From contig NC_049990.1 of NCBI RefSeq assembly GCF_000003815.2, positions 8,224,758-8,288,757 on the forward strand: a stretch of DNA of 64,000 nt, given 5' to 3'. The position numbers and the translations under genes are program-made. Under the pieces are notes generated by a model. The model was not told where the DNA came from. It did no database searches and saw only the letters and a list, made by a program, of their open reading frames with translations. The stretch comes from Branchiostoma floridae. Taxonomy: Eukaryota; Chordata; Leptocardii; Amphioxiformes; Branchiostomatidae. This document shows positions 1-12,990 of the stretch, in pieces; position 1 is the first letter of the stretch, and each line of letters starts with the position of its first letter.

Positions 1-58
1 CCAAGAATTGAACTCAATCATTTGCCCTCCAGGCTAGCCACTCGGCTATCGACGGCAG
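1..58 (-). mobile_element. tRNA-derived SINE head, cut by the window edge
   Basis: Read on the minus strand, a tRNA-like sequence has a perfect A-box TAGCCGAGTGG (plus positions 38-48) and a B-box GAGTTCAATTC (5-15). The spacing suits an internal RNA polymerase III promoter. Any SINE body lies to the left, outside the window. A genuine tRNA gene cannot be fully excluded because the 3' half is missing, but the head resembles the SINE at 9.7 kb. Confidence 0.6.
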
Positions 59-1640
59 TATCTATGTATAGCACCGCCCTACTAATAACCAAAGCTTCCG
101 GCAATCTACAGCGGGTCAGTTTTGTTCCTATTAACTGAATGGGTATGTCTTGATAACGAAGCTCATCTTCAATCGTTCCCACAAAGCGCAATCACGGCGT
201 TATGGCCTGACCCCTCCCAAAAGGTGATTCTCAAACGGGCTCGCTGACCTTCGTCGTCGTGGCAATCGGAGGGAAACCCTCTCATGTGCTCGACGGTGCG
301 CATCGTTTGTGAGGTCCCGTGGGCCATCAGTATCCGTATGAAGAAAAGAGTTGTCTGATCAAGCGATCGTGATTCGAGTTACTGCCGCTAAACTTAGTCT
401 AACATCAAATTATTTCATCTGTTTTGTTGTATTAATGAAGCATTTGGCCATTTTACCAATACAAGAAACAGTTTTCTAAGGGTTCTGTCATCTATTCAAG
501 AAGGCCTTGAGGCAAGTGATCATGTTTATTAGAAGCTACCACCCGAAGCTGATAGAAAATTGTAACGTCAGCTTTATGCCATCCAAATCTGCAGTAAAGG
601 AAGGTTTGCGACCACATTGGCTTTATCTGGACAAGCATTTCATTTCGGAGTGCATCAGTGTGATCCAGTTTCAGTCTAAATTGAAGGTATGACCAGAAGA
701 TACTGGTGCAATCTTTCCAGGTCAAATGATGGATTTATTTTCTTTTCTGTCGATCAGTATTTTGCTTTCAATTCTTCTTAAGCAATTATTTAATTAACTG
801 TCTAGTTCAATTATTTTGCAACTTGTGCACAACATGACTTCTCAAAGTCTTTCTCTTTGCTGTTTTTGATGCTGAAAACTGACGAGAATTGCTATTTCAG
901 GCATATTGACAGAGTGGGGCATTCTAGGAAACGACGAGAGAGCGTATATTATTCTATGAAAAAATAAACTTGAAGTATTTATGTGCGCTGCATGACCCAG
1001 ATATAGAGTACGTGTCAGAAAATTAGGTCTCTCTCTATGTGTAATTTCCCGGGGGTCCGGCGATGAATGAATCGTCGAGTCCGCTTGATTAGTGGCTACC
1101 TGGTCCCACGGACACTCACGAAACACCCGGTCAGATGTGCACGGCCGGATAATGACCACCACCCTCCGCAGATAGATGACCATACATACCCTAATGTTTC
1201 CTTATCCGGTCCACTGCACAGATAACTTACCGGACCTCACGTACGGGTTGATATGTCTTCAAGCAACTCCGGAATTTTAATTCAGGCATCGATGATCGAT
1301 TGGTGCAATGTTCCAATACAAAAGGGAAAGGGAAGGATCGCCGGTTAAACAGAGATTGCATCAGCGTAATGTTTAAACAAGGCACAAATTACCAAATTTG
1401 ACCTATTTTGTTAAAAAATGGTGAATAATGCATATTTGTCAACTGAGAAATCTCGGATCGCCATAATGCCAATGTAGGAACATTCGTCTTCTTTCGCCTG
1501 GCCTCTCTGCAGAGATTAACGGCTGATTGCGCATAGGTTAGTCACTACACAAGTGCTCAGTACGAATAGACAAGGAAAAGCGCTACGAAAATTGAAAACA
1601 ACTGATTTTGTGTGTGCAAAGGACAAAACAAGTGTATTTA
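59..1640. other. No recognisable feature
   Basis: Mixed-composition sequence on both strands. Open frames are short, lack codon-like composition and have no family resemblance that I can see. Confidence 0.4.
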
Positions 1641-1644
1641 GTGG

Positions 1645-1860
1645 GTTTGTTTGAACCTTTATTCATTCATGAAAGCTTAAATCGGCCTGCAGGCCGCTTT
1701 TCATGGAGGTTAATATTACATACATTTACACACCAGGCTCAAGTTCATTCCACTCTCTGATGGTCTGAGGGAAGAAGTGCAACCATTCTCCCCATTTTCT
1801 CTTTCCAAAAGGCCCCCATTTCACTACTCTTGTGGCACAGCGGTACGGTGTGTAACTTCA
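1645..1860 (-). mobile_element. LINE remnant: RT C-terminus plus 3' UTR
   Basis: The minus strand encodes WLHFFPQTIREWNELEPGV before a stop, the non-LTR retrotransposon ORF2 C-terminal signature (SFFPxTIREWNxLP). A short 3' UTR follows, with GCGGCCTGCAGGCCG and a terminal AATAAAGG. Upstream coding sequence is degraded. Confidence 0.7.
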
Positions 1861-4003
1861 CATATTACATGGGGAGGGCTACATCCCCAAGTGATCATAT
1901 TTCCCATCTATTTGTATATTGCATAACTGTATTTCTGTTGATTTATAAGACTTCGTAAAGCCAAACTACAACTCAGGATTGCATAAACACGCGCCAACTG
2001 AAGATAACAGTCGCGACTAGATAGGTCGTAAAATCTGTATCATCCATATTTCTGGATTATGTTCGTTCAGTGCTGATTTGGGGCAGTAAAAAAGAACATA
2101 TATATTGATGCCGGCTCACATAATGTACAATTGTGTTACGCTGTTTGTGGCTCACTGGCGTAATATTGTATTCATTGTCATATTGATGGGAATAAATCAG
2201 ACATAAACCAGAAGGGGTCGATGCTAACGATCATCTAGTTATACATCGGTAAAAACGGAGGTATTGTAAACAGTTGATTTGTTTGTTTGTTTGTTTGTTT
2301 GTTTGTTTTGATGTGCGTCGTAGGTTCGCAGCTATGTGAATATTGCACAGTGGCAGTGATGTAATAGGATACTTGGAGAATTGACGTATGATGTAGCTCG
2401 CGATCGGGTCCATTAGCGTTGTACTTGAGAGCCAGGATGACTCATGGTTACACATACAGATATGTTTATGTTGTAAATCATGTTTTTTTTATGAGTGAAG
2501 ATGTTTAAAAAAATTAAAATGTAATGTCAAATCGTTGAGGTTACCAACTTATAGTTTGCTGTGGTTTATGGTGTGCGGTCTCTGCCTTTTCTTTCATTGT
2601 TTCCACTGGGTTAATAGATAACGAGCTTTTTTCCTCCCTACGCAAAGCATGAGAATACGAAATTAGAAAAGGTTTATCGAATTTTGTGTAGGTTTACAAA
2701 AGACAATCGCGCAATTAAGCATTACATTTATCCGGTCTCCAGTTTAGCATTGGACCCATGGTTGGTGCATATTGATCCAAAGACTACTTTTCCCTGAAAA
2801 TGTTACAAATCGTCTTAATCCATGATCTCTGACGCAGATGAAAGTTGTGCGGAGTAAGAATGCACGAACCCCAAGCTTTAGCATCTCAGATTATATAAGA
2901 CCAAAAGTTTATTGAACCTACTTCTTTACGATCGCAGGTTTTATATTTTCATATTCTGGTCTGGCTATTCCTTAACTAGGCTTTGTCAACCATGAAATTA
3001 TCAGAAGAAGAAAGTGAAGAAAGACCATTGCCTCTGGCTTGTGTGGTCCCAACGGGCTACGGGAATTATGATATAATATGATTCACTAAAATCTGTCAGT
3101 GAACCAGCCATTGTTGCCCTGAGGAAGATGTCAGATGGTCGTCGAAACGCTGACTCTAGAAATACATATCTAACGACATTTATTATTCGGTTATTCACCA
3201 ACCTGGTGAAACTATTCACGGATGTAAGACAAGATTTCGGACACAGTATAGTTCAGAAAATCCGCAACTGGGAGTCGCAAAGGAGGAGTAGCCAACTGCT
3301 GTTCAATTCAGGGTGCAAGCATGGAGATTCCCCCTCCAAGCCTCCACCTAAATAGCAGTATCAAAAATTCAAAAGGAAGAAAGCTATGAATTTAATCTAC
3401 AAGACAGAAAAGGGCACTGGTAAATGAATAGATACGCTTAATCAACAACAAAATCTTCATCCTCCAAGAAAAAGAACAGAGGGCCGTCGAAAAGTTGCAT
3501 GTTGTGTACTGGGAGATATAACTGACGCCGTACTATCTCTCGATATAATATCGTGATGTACCACCATTGTGACTTGGTCGTCAGCCAGGCAATTGGAATT
3601 GATGTCTACAGACGGCTGACACTTGGTGACTCATAGATTAGATACAGCCAGATTCGGCGTATGAAGTCTTTTTCACTGTCAAAGTTTGTTTCTTCATTTC
3701 TTATGCCAAAGTCACTCCGGATGACCGAGTTGATTCATTAAGCAATGGCTCACACAGGAAGTGCGTTGAACCTTCGGAAGAGAGTCGACAAATTCATCTC
3801 ATTTCTAAACGGCCATATCGACGAAACTAATCTCGCAAATCCCATCCACAACTTGCAGTTTGCGGGCTAAAAGTGAATAAGCCGGTACCAAAAATTAGAA
3901 AATTGCAATTCCGCAGGCAAAACGAATTATGAAATCAAATATTGTACTATGTGTCACTCAGCGGTACCATGGTCAAATTTCAACAAGATTATGTCGCTTA
4001 TAT
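1861..4003. other. Intergenic DNA with one microsatellite
   Basis: No coding exon was recognised. The only clear structure is a (GTTT)n run at 2278-2310. Confidence 0.4.
2278..2310 (+). repeat. (GTTT)n microsatellite
   Basis: About eight consecutive TTTG units. Confidence 0.95.
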
Positions 4004-4243
4004 CCCCTTTCCACTAGGATGGCGCTCTCACCGCGCGCTCTCTGCCACCTTAAGTTTGACATATCGCTCAAAGAATTGTATAGAAAAGAAACGAATCTTT
4101 TTTTACACTTTGTGTGTTTTGTTGTCTTCTCAGTCACACTTTTACATGCTGTATAATATACCCAGTGTGAAAATGAAGGATACACATATCCTATTTAGAT
4201 CGCAGTGAGAGCGCAGCGCGATCGCCGTCTACTGGAAAGGGGG
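4004..4243 (+). mobile_element. MITE, family A, copy 1
   Basis: Inverted termini CCCCTTTCCACTAGGATGGC and (reverse complement of the right end) CCCCCTTTCCAGTAGACGGC, followed by CTCTCAC-type inner repeats. The interior has GTTTTGTTGTCTTCTCAGTC and no coding sequence. A second copy lies inverted at 5315-5537. Confidence 0.75.
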
Positions 4244-5194
4244 CATTATGTAATAGCATTTGCGAGTTAAAATGGACGTGATGATACCTATACTCGCACT
4301 TTGGATTGATTTGTTTTTCCCACATTGTCGTTAATGTGCACTCACACCTGCTAGCCCATCGGAAGTACTCCAGAAATAAATGTTTCTCTTAAATAAGTAC
4401 CTTCCAATTTTCCTTCCGCTCCAAATCACTACACTTTTGGTTCCATCAATGTTGGAATGTTTGGTATAATCTGGTGTCCTTGCAAGGTTATTTTGCAAAG
4501 CTACATGTAATATCACGCCATACTGTAATTTTGCAAGTGAGATAGATACGTACGTAGCGTTGTGATAGTTAATGGCTTTTCCTAAAATCCACCTTGGAAG
4601 TGTTGATTGAAGGGAAGGGTTTTGTGACTTAAGAGTTCGGTTGGTTAAATGTTAGGCTGACTCGTCTTACATTAAGTTGGTATTACACGAAAGGCCAAGA
4701 AGGGACTCTAGAAATAACATCCTTATACAAGATTAAACAGCTTAGAGATGCAATTTTCTAAAGCGTCATTTGGGCCCCAAATCTCCAATACAGAATATCG
4801 TCTTAACAATCAAAGTGAACGCTGGATATTCATTTTGCGCGGCATTGGCGAATAAAGGGCTTTACGAGGGTAAGAATCGAAGTTTTCGGTTCATTTGAAG
4901 AGCAATATAAGGTAGCAATATTAGCCGGCTTTAGGGTATACAGACCCATAGAATGTGGTTGTGCATTGGTGATTATATCTGGTATGTGCTGGTAGCGGTT
5001 ATATTGTCATTGAAAGGATTACATTATATACACACTAAACCTGTAACGGGGCAATTTCCTCCTATTAATCCGGGCGTCTATTTGGCAAGGCGGAAGAGAA
5101 ATAAATCGGTATTGACCGGGCGGCACGCTGGTGTCTACCTAAGATAAACCTGACAAATACCCGAACTGTTACGCCGCACTGCGCGCCCCAGCTT

Positions 5195-5725
5195 CCCTCC
5201 CAGCTCTCGTCTGATTAATTTATTTCGCTTGTCTAATTTTCATCGCAGACTCCAGTGGAAGAATGCCCATCAATGCGTACTCAAATGTGCACCTGAGAAA
5301 TAGCCTTAAGGCGTCCCTTCCCATGCACTGCTGTGCTCTCACTGCGACCTAAATAGGATATGTGTATGTTTAACTTTCATACTTGGTGTATCATACAAAA
5401 TGTAAAAGTGTGACTGAGAAGACAGCAAAACAAAACACACAAAGCATAAAAAGATTCCTTTCAATTCGTTGAGCTATATGCCAAATTCTATATCACAGAG
5501 AGAGCACGGTGAGAGCGCCGTCCTAGTGGAAAGGGGGTTTTACCGCTGTGCGGAAGAAGCGAGGGTATCGCACACCCTCCCAGCTCTTGTCTGATTAATT
5601 TCCTAGGCTTGTCTAATTTTCATCGCAGACTCCAGTGGAAGAATGCCCATCAATGCGTGCTCAAATGTGCACCTGAGAAATGGCCTTAAGCGCCGTGCGG
5701 AAGAGGCGAGGGTACCGCACACGGG
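5195..5725 (+). repeat. Tandem direct duplication (~150-bp unit) interrupted by a MITE
   Basis: Unit 1 (5195-5311 plus 5538-5574) and unit 2 (5575-5725) share CTCCCAGCTCT, CTGATTAATTT, then ACTCCAGTGGAAGAATGCCC through CCTTAAG, and CGGAAGARGCGAGGGTAYCG. The MITE at 5315-5537 sits inside unit 1 and is absent from unit 2, so it inserted after the duplication, or the duplication copied an empty site. Confidence 0.75.
5315..5537 (-). mobile_element. MITE, family A, copy 2 (inverted)
   Basis: Its reverse complement aligns along its length with 4004-4243, including GTCTTCTCAGTCACACTTTT and CACATATCCTATTTAGGTCG. The right terminus CCTAGTGGAAAGGGGG is intact; the left terminus is degraded. Confidence 0.75.
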
Positions 5726-6491
5726 CCACCGGGAACACGTGAAGGAACCAAAGGCCGTCTCGTGGTTCACCTGGAGAGCCTCATCTTTCCGGATCAGCGT
5801 CTCAGCGGGACAGCCTAGGGCAGATCCGGAACTCAATATAGATTGATAAATCTGCGGAAGGTTTACTCTGGGACTTTAAAAAAATCCTTTTCCATAATTC
5901 ATGTCTAAATCCCACGGTACGGATTTGAATCCTGATCAGGTCCAATACAGCGGAACATCAAAGTGAGAGCAGACCTTGTCTCAAAGTTCCAGTCGGAAGA
6001 AGGGCCTCTTCTACACTTCTCCATGCCGAGCACGTCTCCCGACAAGAGGAAGGCATTATAATTTGTAGAGGATCCGTAGACAGAATCATTACACCACAAA
6101 GAGGTCATCAGCCTTCATTAGGAGGATTTCATCCCCGTCCATCCAGCTAAAATGATGATCCCTGCAGGCAATAGACGGAAGCGTAGTAATTTTGCCGCGG
6201 CTAGCCGAGTGTGTCCAGTGCGCTCAACTTCCCACTATCTCGATAATAGTGGGACTTCTTTAAGCTCCCAAACTGTGGAGACAATCAGTGAGAGGCTATG
6301 CATCCGTCCCGTCATTATGGCACTCCTGTACTTTACATTATAGTCATCAAAGCCGGGCTCACATGGGACACATTTGCTATGCTGTAGAAAGGCTGCAACA
6401 GGGTTGCCATGTAGCGTGTATTCAGCGTCAGTAGGGACAGACACTTGTTACCTCCGTGTACGAAGGTATCATTTCCGGTGAGGTGTGAGTC
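5726..6491. other. No recognisable gene; one small perfect hairpin
   Basis: TCCCACTAT...ATAGTGGGA around 6231-6254 is a short stem-loop. Nothing else stands out. Confidence 0.35.
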
Positions 6492-6715
6492 CTTAAGGTT
6501 TTCACTGCGGGGTTCTAAAGATTACTCAACGAATTTCAGAGATAAAGAACAAATTTTCTTACGTTTTGCGTATTTTTTTGTCTGCTAAGTCATACATTTT
6601 AATAGTACTATGCAACATTTAAATTAAAAAAATCGAAAAAACAAAACAGTGCTGCAGTGAACGAACTCCGTAGTGCCGCACCGGTGCTCCAAGTCCAGTG
6701 AGATACCACATTTAG
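6492..6715 (-). mobile_element. MITE, family B, copy 1
   Basis: The minus strand begins CTAAATGTGGTATCTCACTG and continues with ACTTGGAGCACCGGTGCGGC, matching the start of the element at 31741. The interior AT-rich segment has the shared GTCTGCTAAG/TTACGTTTTG features. The left terminus is degraded. Confidence 0.6.
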
Positions 6716-9700
6716 TAATTTGTGTATACAGTAGTCAGGATGTGAGTGGGACAATGGCGTCACCGCGCGACATGGTCAGACTTGTAGGAGTGACAGGATG
6801 TAGAGTTCAGAGGTGGCAGAACCAGTCGTCTATTAAAAATGAAGGCATAGGTCAATGGAAGAGGCTACTTATTCATGGGGAGGTATTTTTCGGTTCGTAT
6901 GTTTGTTTGTGTTATCGACTATATACTTTTTCAATATGCTACTCACGTTTACCGTAGAGTAATAGGAAGTGATCAACCAAACCATAATTTGCAAAATCAA
7001 TGAACTTCATTTCAACACGACATACGAGTAACTCTAAATATTGCAAAGAAATAGAGCACATTGCTCATCCCTGGAGCGTCTGAATGTCTGAAACAAACCT
7101 TGTGCAGAAAATGGAACTTGTGGAAGCAAAACATTAATAAGGTTGTCAGCTTAAGTGCGCCAACACTACGTCTGTAATGCATTCCAACTTGAATAAGATT
7201 TAAAAAGATTAGCTTCTTTGAGAAGAAATTAACAAACAAATCTAACTGTCCAGAATGAACATGCTAATCATAATTTATAACGTTAGATGTCAAGATCGCT
7301 ATAAAACAAATAATTGCACAACTTTTTTTCAAGCTTTTGGCTAATATTTTTCCAAGCCTGGAAACCGAACAACCGACAAGCGAACGCCAAAATAAAGTTC
7401 GTATGCTTCCGTCGTAACCACCTGATTCCAAGTTTCCGCTGAAAGGCCAGGGGTAGCACGATAAATGATAAGAGGGTGATAAATGGCCGGATATTGACAG
7501 ATATAAATCACATAAGGGTTATGGCAGGAGGTGGTAATTCTACGCCATATTTCCCTCATGGTGAATGATTGTACTAATTGCACATTCTTCATAACGACGT
7601 CTGTTAAAACCCGCTAGTGTGCACACGCACGAGGGTCCGTTTGGACTCTAAATCATGATGGGAATTTGCATTTTAATGGGGAAAGCATCAACTAGGAATT
7701 ATTGCCACTGCAGAGCAATTTTGCAAATCAGTCTCGAAGGCATGACCCACTGTTGGGCTCTAGATTACTTTCATCTCGCAAGTGTACAAACAGTTTTCCT
7801 CCACCGCCTTTATAAAACGCATATGACAGGGTGAAAATGAGACAAAATTGTCCGGTCAAAGTGGTCAGAAGGTTGGACAAAGGAGAAAATCGTTCAGGTA
7901 GGATTTGTTGATGGCGGGCTATTACCTTGTCCATGGACTGGCCCCTTCGTGCATGGATGGTTTTAGACAAAGCCCTTTTTCTCCGGGGAGTGGGTTATCG
8001 ATCAGCTATCTCGGCCGATTCTCCTGGCAAAGTGAACATTAAAGAGCCATTATTCGTCCCTAGCTGTGTGTGTAGCGTAAAGATGGTGTCCAGGGCTGTT
8101 GCCTCTCCCAAACTCTCTGGTTCGATAAAGAATCGTAGCTGTCAGAAATAAAACTGTTATGAAGGACAACCTTGAGCTCGAAGTAAATCGTTACATTTTC
8201 ATCCAGACGACACGTCTTCGGACGTCCACTTAAGTAGCTCGTTCATGTGAGTGATGCAATGTGGATCCAAAAGGTATTGATTTTTGCCCTGTTGAGTTGT
8301 GCAGATAAATATTCATCCCGAGATTCTTCTTGCGCCCAAGAGTCTTGGCAGTTTCCACTCCTATTTTCCAGAGTCACGAATCGGACCTCGTTCGGAATAA
8401 ACCATATTTCATCACGATTACGATGCACTAAAGTGTTTCGTCTCGGGCTGGTATGTCTCAGTAAATATCCTCAGCCGAAAGTTGCCAGAAAGTATCGCAA
8501 AAAAAGCCTCAGATATTCGGGCATTTGTCATGCTGGGGGAGTGGTAATCCACTGCAAATCCTTGCTCCAAGTGCGGGTCGCTTTAAGTCTATCCCCTAAA
8601 GCATCGATACTGCAACAGGTTTCATTCTCTTTGTCCACGATAAAGCACTATTATTTTAGGCCTATGCGATCGATGCCCTTGCAAACTGGACCCTCCGTTT
8701 TATTAAACCATGCATGGGCAATCTGGAGATGAGATAGCTGCCTGCAAAAAGGGACCGACAAAGTTTCACGAAGTATCACTACATGATCACTATGATTACG
8801 TTGCTAATTGGTCTGTATAATTCTATCTCAGTACTCTTTGCTGTAATCTTAAGCCACGCCATGTAATCTCTTGGGCCTGGCGTGCGGAATACACCATTTG
8901 GTCTTAAACGTTACTTTCAGATGCTGATTGTAAAAATGCGCACTGGTCTTGGAATCTACTTGGAGTAATAGTTTCTAAGTGCCGCTTCAAGAACAGATAT
9001 CAGACATGGATGACGTCCTTCATGGGTATTCAGTGCTGAGAAGATAGTCCTGCAATTGATGTAATTAGGAATTAAGCTGTGACCGTAATACCAATTCATG
9101 TATAATCACTAGCCAAATTTTTAATCAGTCTGGCCACAAAAAGGATTATACTTGTTTGCAATTAATTGTTCCATGTGAAAGAAATAGCACATTCATTTAC
9201 AGTGTATCTATAAATAAAAAACGCGTTTATCTTTCAAAGTCTTCCAATTAAATCCTTCGTCCATTCTCTAAACTGTGTTCATAAACTCTGCTATCCTTGT
9301 TTCTGGTTTGTGTCGGTACAAGTATATGTACTTCACTGCACCGCCACGGTCTATATTTTCGTATTAGCTAATGAAAATAGATTCTACTTCCCAACTATTG
9401 CCGGATGTGTCCGCAGATGGTGCATTCCGTCGATGCTCCTATTGAACTTTAGCTTGTGTGCATGTTCTGTTTTATCGGCTTTATTCCCTGAATCCCCGAT
9501 ATTAGTAATAAATTTGCGTCCGCCGTCACAGTTCATCGCTTAACAGGGCAAATGTGCCAGATATCTGGTCTGTAACTGCAGGAATAATGCTTGTTCGGAT
9601 TGACAAGGATATTCGTGTAGTCCAGACAAATGGCCACGCGTGCAGCCTTGCCAGAAAATCACTGAGAGGCGGCATCGATTGAGCCGATACAGTTTGAAAT
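6716..9700. other. No recognisable gene; includes one copy of a dispersed repeat
   Basis: 6840-7030 resembles 27865-28050 (shared CAATGGAAGAGGYTACT, ACCGTAGAGT, GGAAGTGATCAA, GACATACGAG). A 161-codon open frame at 8247-8732 has no domain, no biased composition and overlapping open frames on both strands. I do not call it a gene. Confidence 0.4.
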
Positions 9701-9721
9701 CGGTATACGTGAAAAGTGGCG

Positions 9722-9945
9722 TCGATGGCCAAGTGGCGCGGTTAGTGGACACGGGATCGAAAGGTCACGGGTTCGATTCCTGGATCTTGTGTCCTTGGGA
9801 AGGTAATTGACGCTACATCCTTCAATCCTTTGAGGTGTAAAATGGGTACCTGACTGGGGCAATTGAATGCGACGGAAGGAGGGGGAAGGGTTTTGTCTGC
9901 TGATACCGTACCCAAGACGCAGTCGATTAGAAACCCACTATAGCT
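9722..9945 (+). mobile_element. tRNA-derived SINE with intact pol III boxes
   Basis: A-box TGGCCAAGTGG at 9726-9736 and B-box GGTTCGATTCC at 9770-9780 both match consensus exactly, 33 bases apart. The body has TGAGGTGTAAAATGGGTACC and ends CCCACTATAGCTTCGAAA. A partial second copy of the body follows at 9965-10142. Confidence 0.8.
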
Positions 9946-9964
9946 TCGAAATTCCTAGCTAGAT

Positions 9965-10142
9965 CTGTGTCCTTGAGCAAAGTAATTTGCGCTAACTTCT
10001 TCTATTCTTTGAGGTGTAAAATTGGTATACTACCTGAATTCGTTTGGGCAGGTGAAATTCTGTACAACGACAGGGATGGGCTCCGTACTCCAATACCGTG
10101 CCCAGGACACAGTCGATTAAAAACCCACAATAGCTTCAAAAA
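9965..10142 (+). mobile_element. SINE body fragment, second tandem copy lacking the tRNA head
   Basis: Repeats the body of the preceding SINE in order: GTGTCCTTGAG, TTTGAGGTGTAAAATTGGTA, GACACAGTCGATTAAAAACC and CACAATAGCTTCAAA. The pol III promoter part is missing. Confidence 0.75.
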
Positions 10143-12295
10143 GGCTATTGAACCTATACCTTTACATGAAAGTGGGCGAGAGAGGCACATTCCACTTTTC
10201 GTAAGTATCAAAGAACCGGGCTTGCATTTTTTTCCCCATTCTGCTGAATGTTTGGCAATCATAACGGATTTGCAATAATAGAGGAAAGCAACAGCTTCTT
10301 GTTGACGCGGCGTCTATTCTTCCAAAGTGATGATGCAGTCATTGTCAGGGTAACTCCACAGATGATTGAGTTTGTGTGCCGTAATTGCTCCCCGTGCTGT
10401 CGCGTCGATAGGATCTCAACGTTCCTCCGGAGCACACGACACATCCAATCACCAATGCCGGCATCATTGGCGCTGCGATATCGACCAGGCCGCCAAGGAT
10501 CGGTAACATGTCCGCACCGTCTCTGAGGTGTATCAATGTTCTGTGCGTTGCAACGTTGGGCCAAAAAGTACATTTTTAGAAGCTTGAAACATTGCATTGT
10601 TTTTATGTTGACCAAGCACTGAAATGTATCTCATTGGACATTTTATAACCATTTTTAAAAAGCCAAAATGTTGGTCTATTCAAATCTTGTTTTGTTTTGA
10701 AAATATGTTCAAATGTGTTGCAGTGACAATGCATGTGTACCGGACTGGTGTACATGTACGTCTTTAGTAGAAGTTTATCTACAAGTTCGTGCCCCAAGGC
10801 TTCTTTCAATTGCATTAGATAGAAACTAGGGTTGGCTACATGTAGACTTTGGCTCCTTTTTTGGAATCAGAGGAAGACAAAAGCTCAACTTTTTTCTACG
10901 ATTTGTGGGTTCTGTGGCATTGAAAGAGGAGACGAATTTTATGTTTATTCATGAAAGGTGGGAAATCTAATCAAATTATGTTCACCGTTCAACTTATGTT
11001 CATTCGAAAAAAAAAAACTGCATCTAAAATGGAGGTTGGTTTGTAATATTTCAACTTTGTCATCTATTATATTATCTATTCTTTTAGTTCAGGCACTGTC
11101 AAATTCCCTATCTAAACGTAAGATATGTAAGCTATTGAAATGTGTAACCATTATTGTTATTGGAGGACCCATGCACTATACCGCACATTCCGGTATCTGG
11201 AGTAAAACGTTCCAATACATACACACGAACATTAGCATATAGTTGGCGAAACTCGAAAAAGTGCAACCAAGATTCCGAAGCAAGTCTGATCCCCTGCCCT
11301 TCATTAAAGCAGTGATTTACCAATGTACTGACACTGGTTCCGGGCACAGTCATCCGGGAATCAAGACGCATTGAAGACTGCCATATATCTAATAAATATG
11401 CATGCTGTTCTCGCCTTTGTTGCCCACTCCGGTGAAGGTATCGGATCCACACACCACGGTGGCACGCGCGCGGGCTTGTCACCAACCACCGTGAAATAAG
11501 TCTGAAATGACGGATGATCTACGGTCAAATTACTGATAGGGCAAAGAAGATGCGGATCCATTCTCTATCCTTGTTGGTATATTGGTTATCTGATAATTGG
11601 ACAGATAAGTAAATGCCATTTCCGGGTCACGGTGCATCCGTCTTACCCGTGCATTAAGAAAGCCATAAATACGTAATCGTAAGTCGGAGGCGTTGTCACG
11701 AGTGTCTTCAACGTAATTTGAGTTGCATGAAGAATGGCAACTATCTAGATGAGTGTCGTTGAAGGAAACATTACGATAGTTCAGTGTCTGTGCAGAAAGA
11801 CGAAAGGCCTTCTCTTTTACAGCGTGTGTGTGTGGATGTCTTTGAGAAAGTAATGTAACGAATGCACGACATCTCTTCAACTTTCCTCCCTGATGCAGTA
11901 TGATGTTTCTGAATTTTTCATCACAACCATCTTGGTTTACAGTCAGTCATAACCATTTGTACGTGAAACGTTCGTGGTAACTTTTACGTTAGCATTGATT
12001 ACATCATAACATGTGTAAGGGCAATGATGGAGGTCACAATGTTCAGCAGTATGTTCCGAGAATATACAGTAAACGTTACATATAGCATAACGTTACATAT
12101 AGTATACATGTGTGAGTACCTAGGGAGATGAAAGGGAAAATTGTGCTATAAACATTTCCTTGTCTTTAAGTGAGTTTGCAAAACAGTTATTGTGCTTTTC
12201 ATGTTAGCACAGATGCGATGATAGTTTTTTTGTGAAGACAGGCCCAACCAATGAAAGCTTGTACGTTAAGCCTTTCCTCGTGCTCACTATAAGTT
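10143..12295. other. No recognisable gene
   Basis: A GC-richer stretch around 10340-10540 is open on the minus strand and encodes a hydrophobic run (MLPILGGLVDIAAPMMPALV), but no plausible exon boundaries or homology are evident. The remainder is AT-rich intergenic sequence. Confidence 0.35.
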
Positions 12296-12299
12296 GAAA

Positions 12300-12570
12300 C
12301 TACCTTCCGGCTATTCTTGTCCGGGGAGCACATACATTCATGCATCAAACGATAGATCAGTGTACTTGATGTAAGGGTAACCTAGCCGGAGGGTTTGAGC
12401 GAGGGGCTTCCAGGCAATGGGATCTCGTACATAGAGCTCTAGTCAAGCTCACGTCAGGCTGAAAAGACACTTGCGGCAATTCTTGCCCGGGAAACACATT
12501 CAAGGCAATGAGTGTAAATGATGCAGGAGCCAGCTAGCCGGGGGCTTCTGGCGAGGGGCTTAGCGGAAAG
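12300..12570 (+). repeat. Two diverged copies of a ~110-bp unit
   Basis: 12305-12412 and 12472-12562 share CGGCWATTCTTGYCCGGG, a CACAT block, TAGCCGGRGGSTT and GCGAGGGGCTT in the same order. Confidence 0.55.
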
Positions 12571-12990
12571 GAAAACCCGTCAGCTCATCGTCAGATCGTG
12601 AGGCCAGAGACGCAGGAGATCGCCAGGTTGATGAGTTATGCTGACAACAAAATCATGATGCACCAGTGATGGGTCAGCGCATCTGCACGCGCCGCTCCAT
12701 TAGCATTACAACTAAGAATAATCCCCGCGTCACGCCCGCATTTAAACATCATCGCTAATACCTCGCTAACGCCCGTGATTCATCCCCCCAATGACGACCC
12801 CGCCGAGGGAAGTCTATCTGAGGTTTTTGACACTTTAATGGTGGTTATCGCGGCGCTTAAGTGTGATTCATAAGGTAATAAAATCCCCTCCTGGAAAATT
12901 ATGAACCCAGTGAAAGGCAAGGAAAACGCATAAGCTGTGTAATCTTATCGCAAAGTGCGGCTTAGTTTTGAGGACACCGACGCCGGAGAG
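12571..12990. promoter_or_regulatory. GC-richer non-repetitive island, candidate regulatory DNA
   Basis: Contrasts with AT-rich flanks. It contains homeodomain-type ATTA/TAAT cores and no open frame of note. Nothing but composition and complexity supports it. Confidence 0.2.

Noticed and set aside
1-58. Genuine tRNA gene at the left edge
   Set aside because: The A and B boxes are good, but SINE heads of the same type occur elsewhere in the window and the 3' half is outside, so a SINE is the more likely reading.
8247-8732. 161-codon plus-strand open frame
   Set aside because: Overlapping open frame on the other strand, no domain, no exon signals and no biased codon use. It is expected by chance in a window this long.
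10345-10536. Hydrophobic minus-strand frame resembling a membrane segment
   Set aside because: No convincing splice partners or homologue; GC-rich stretches often give open hydrophobic frames.
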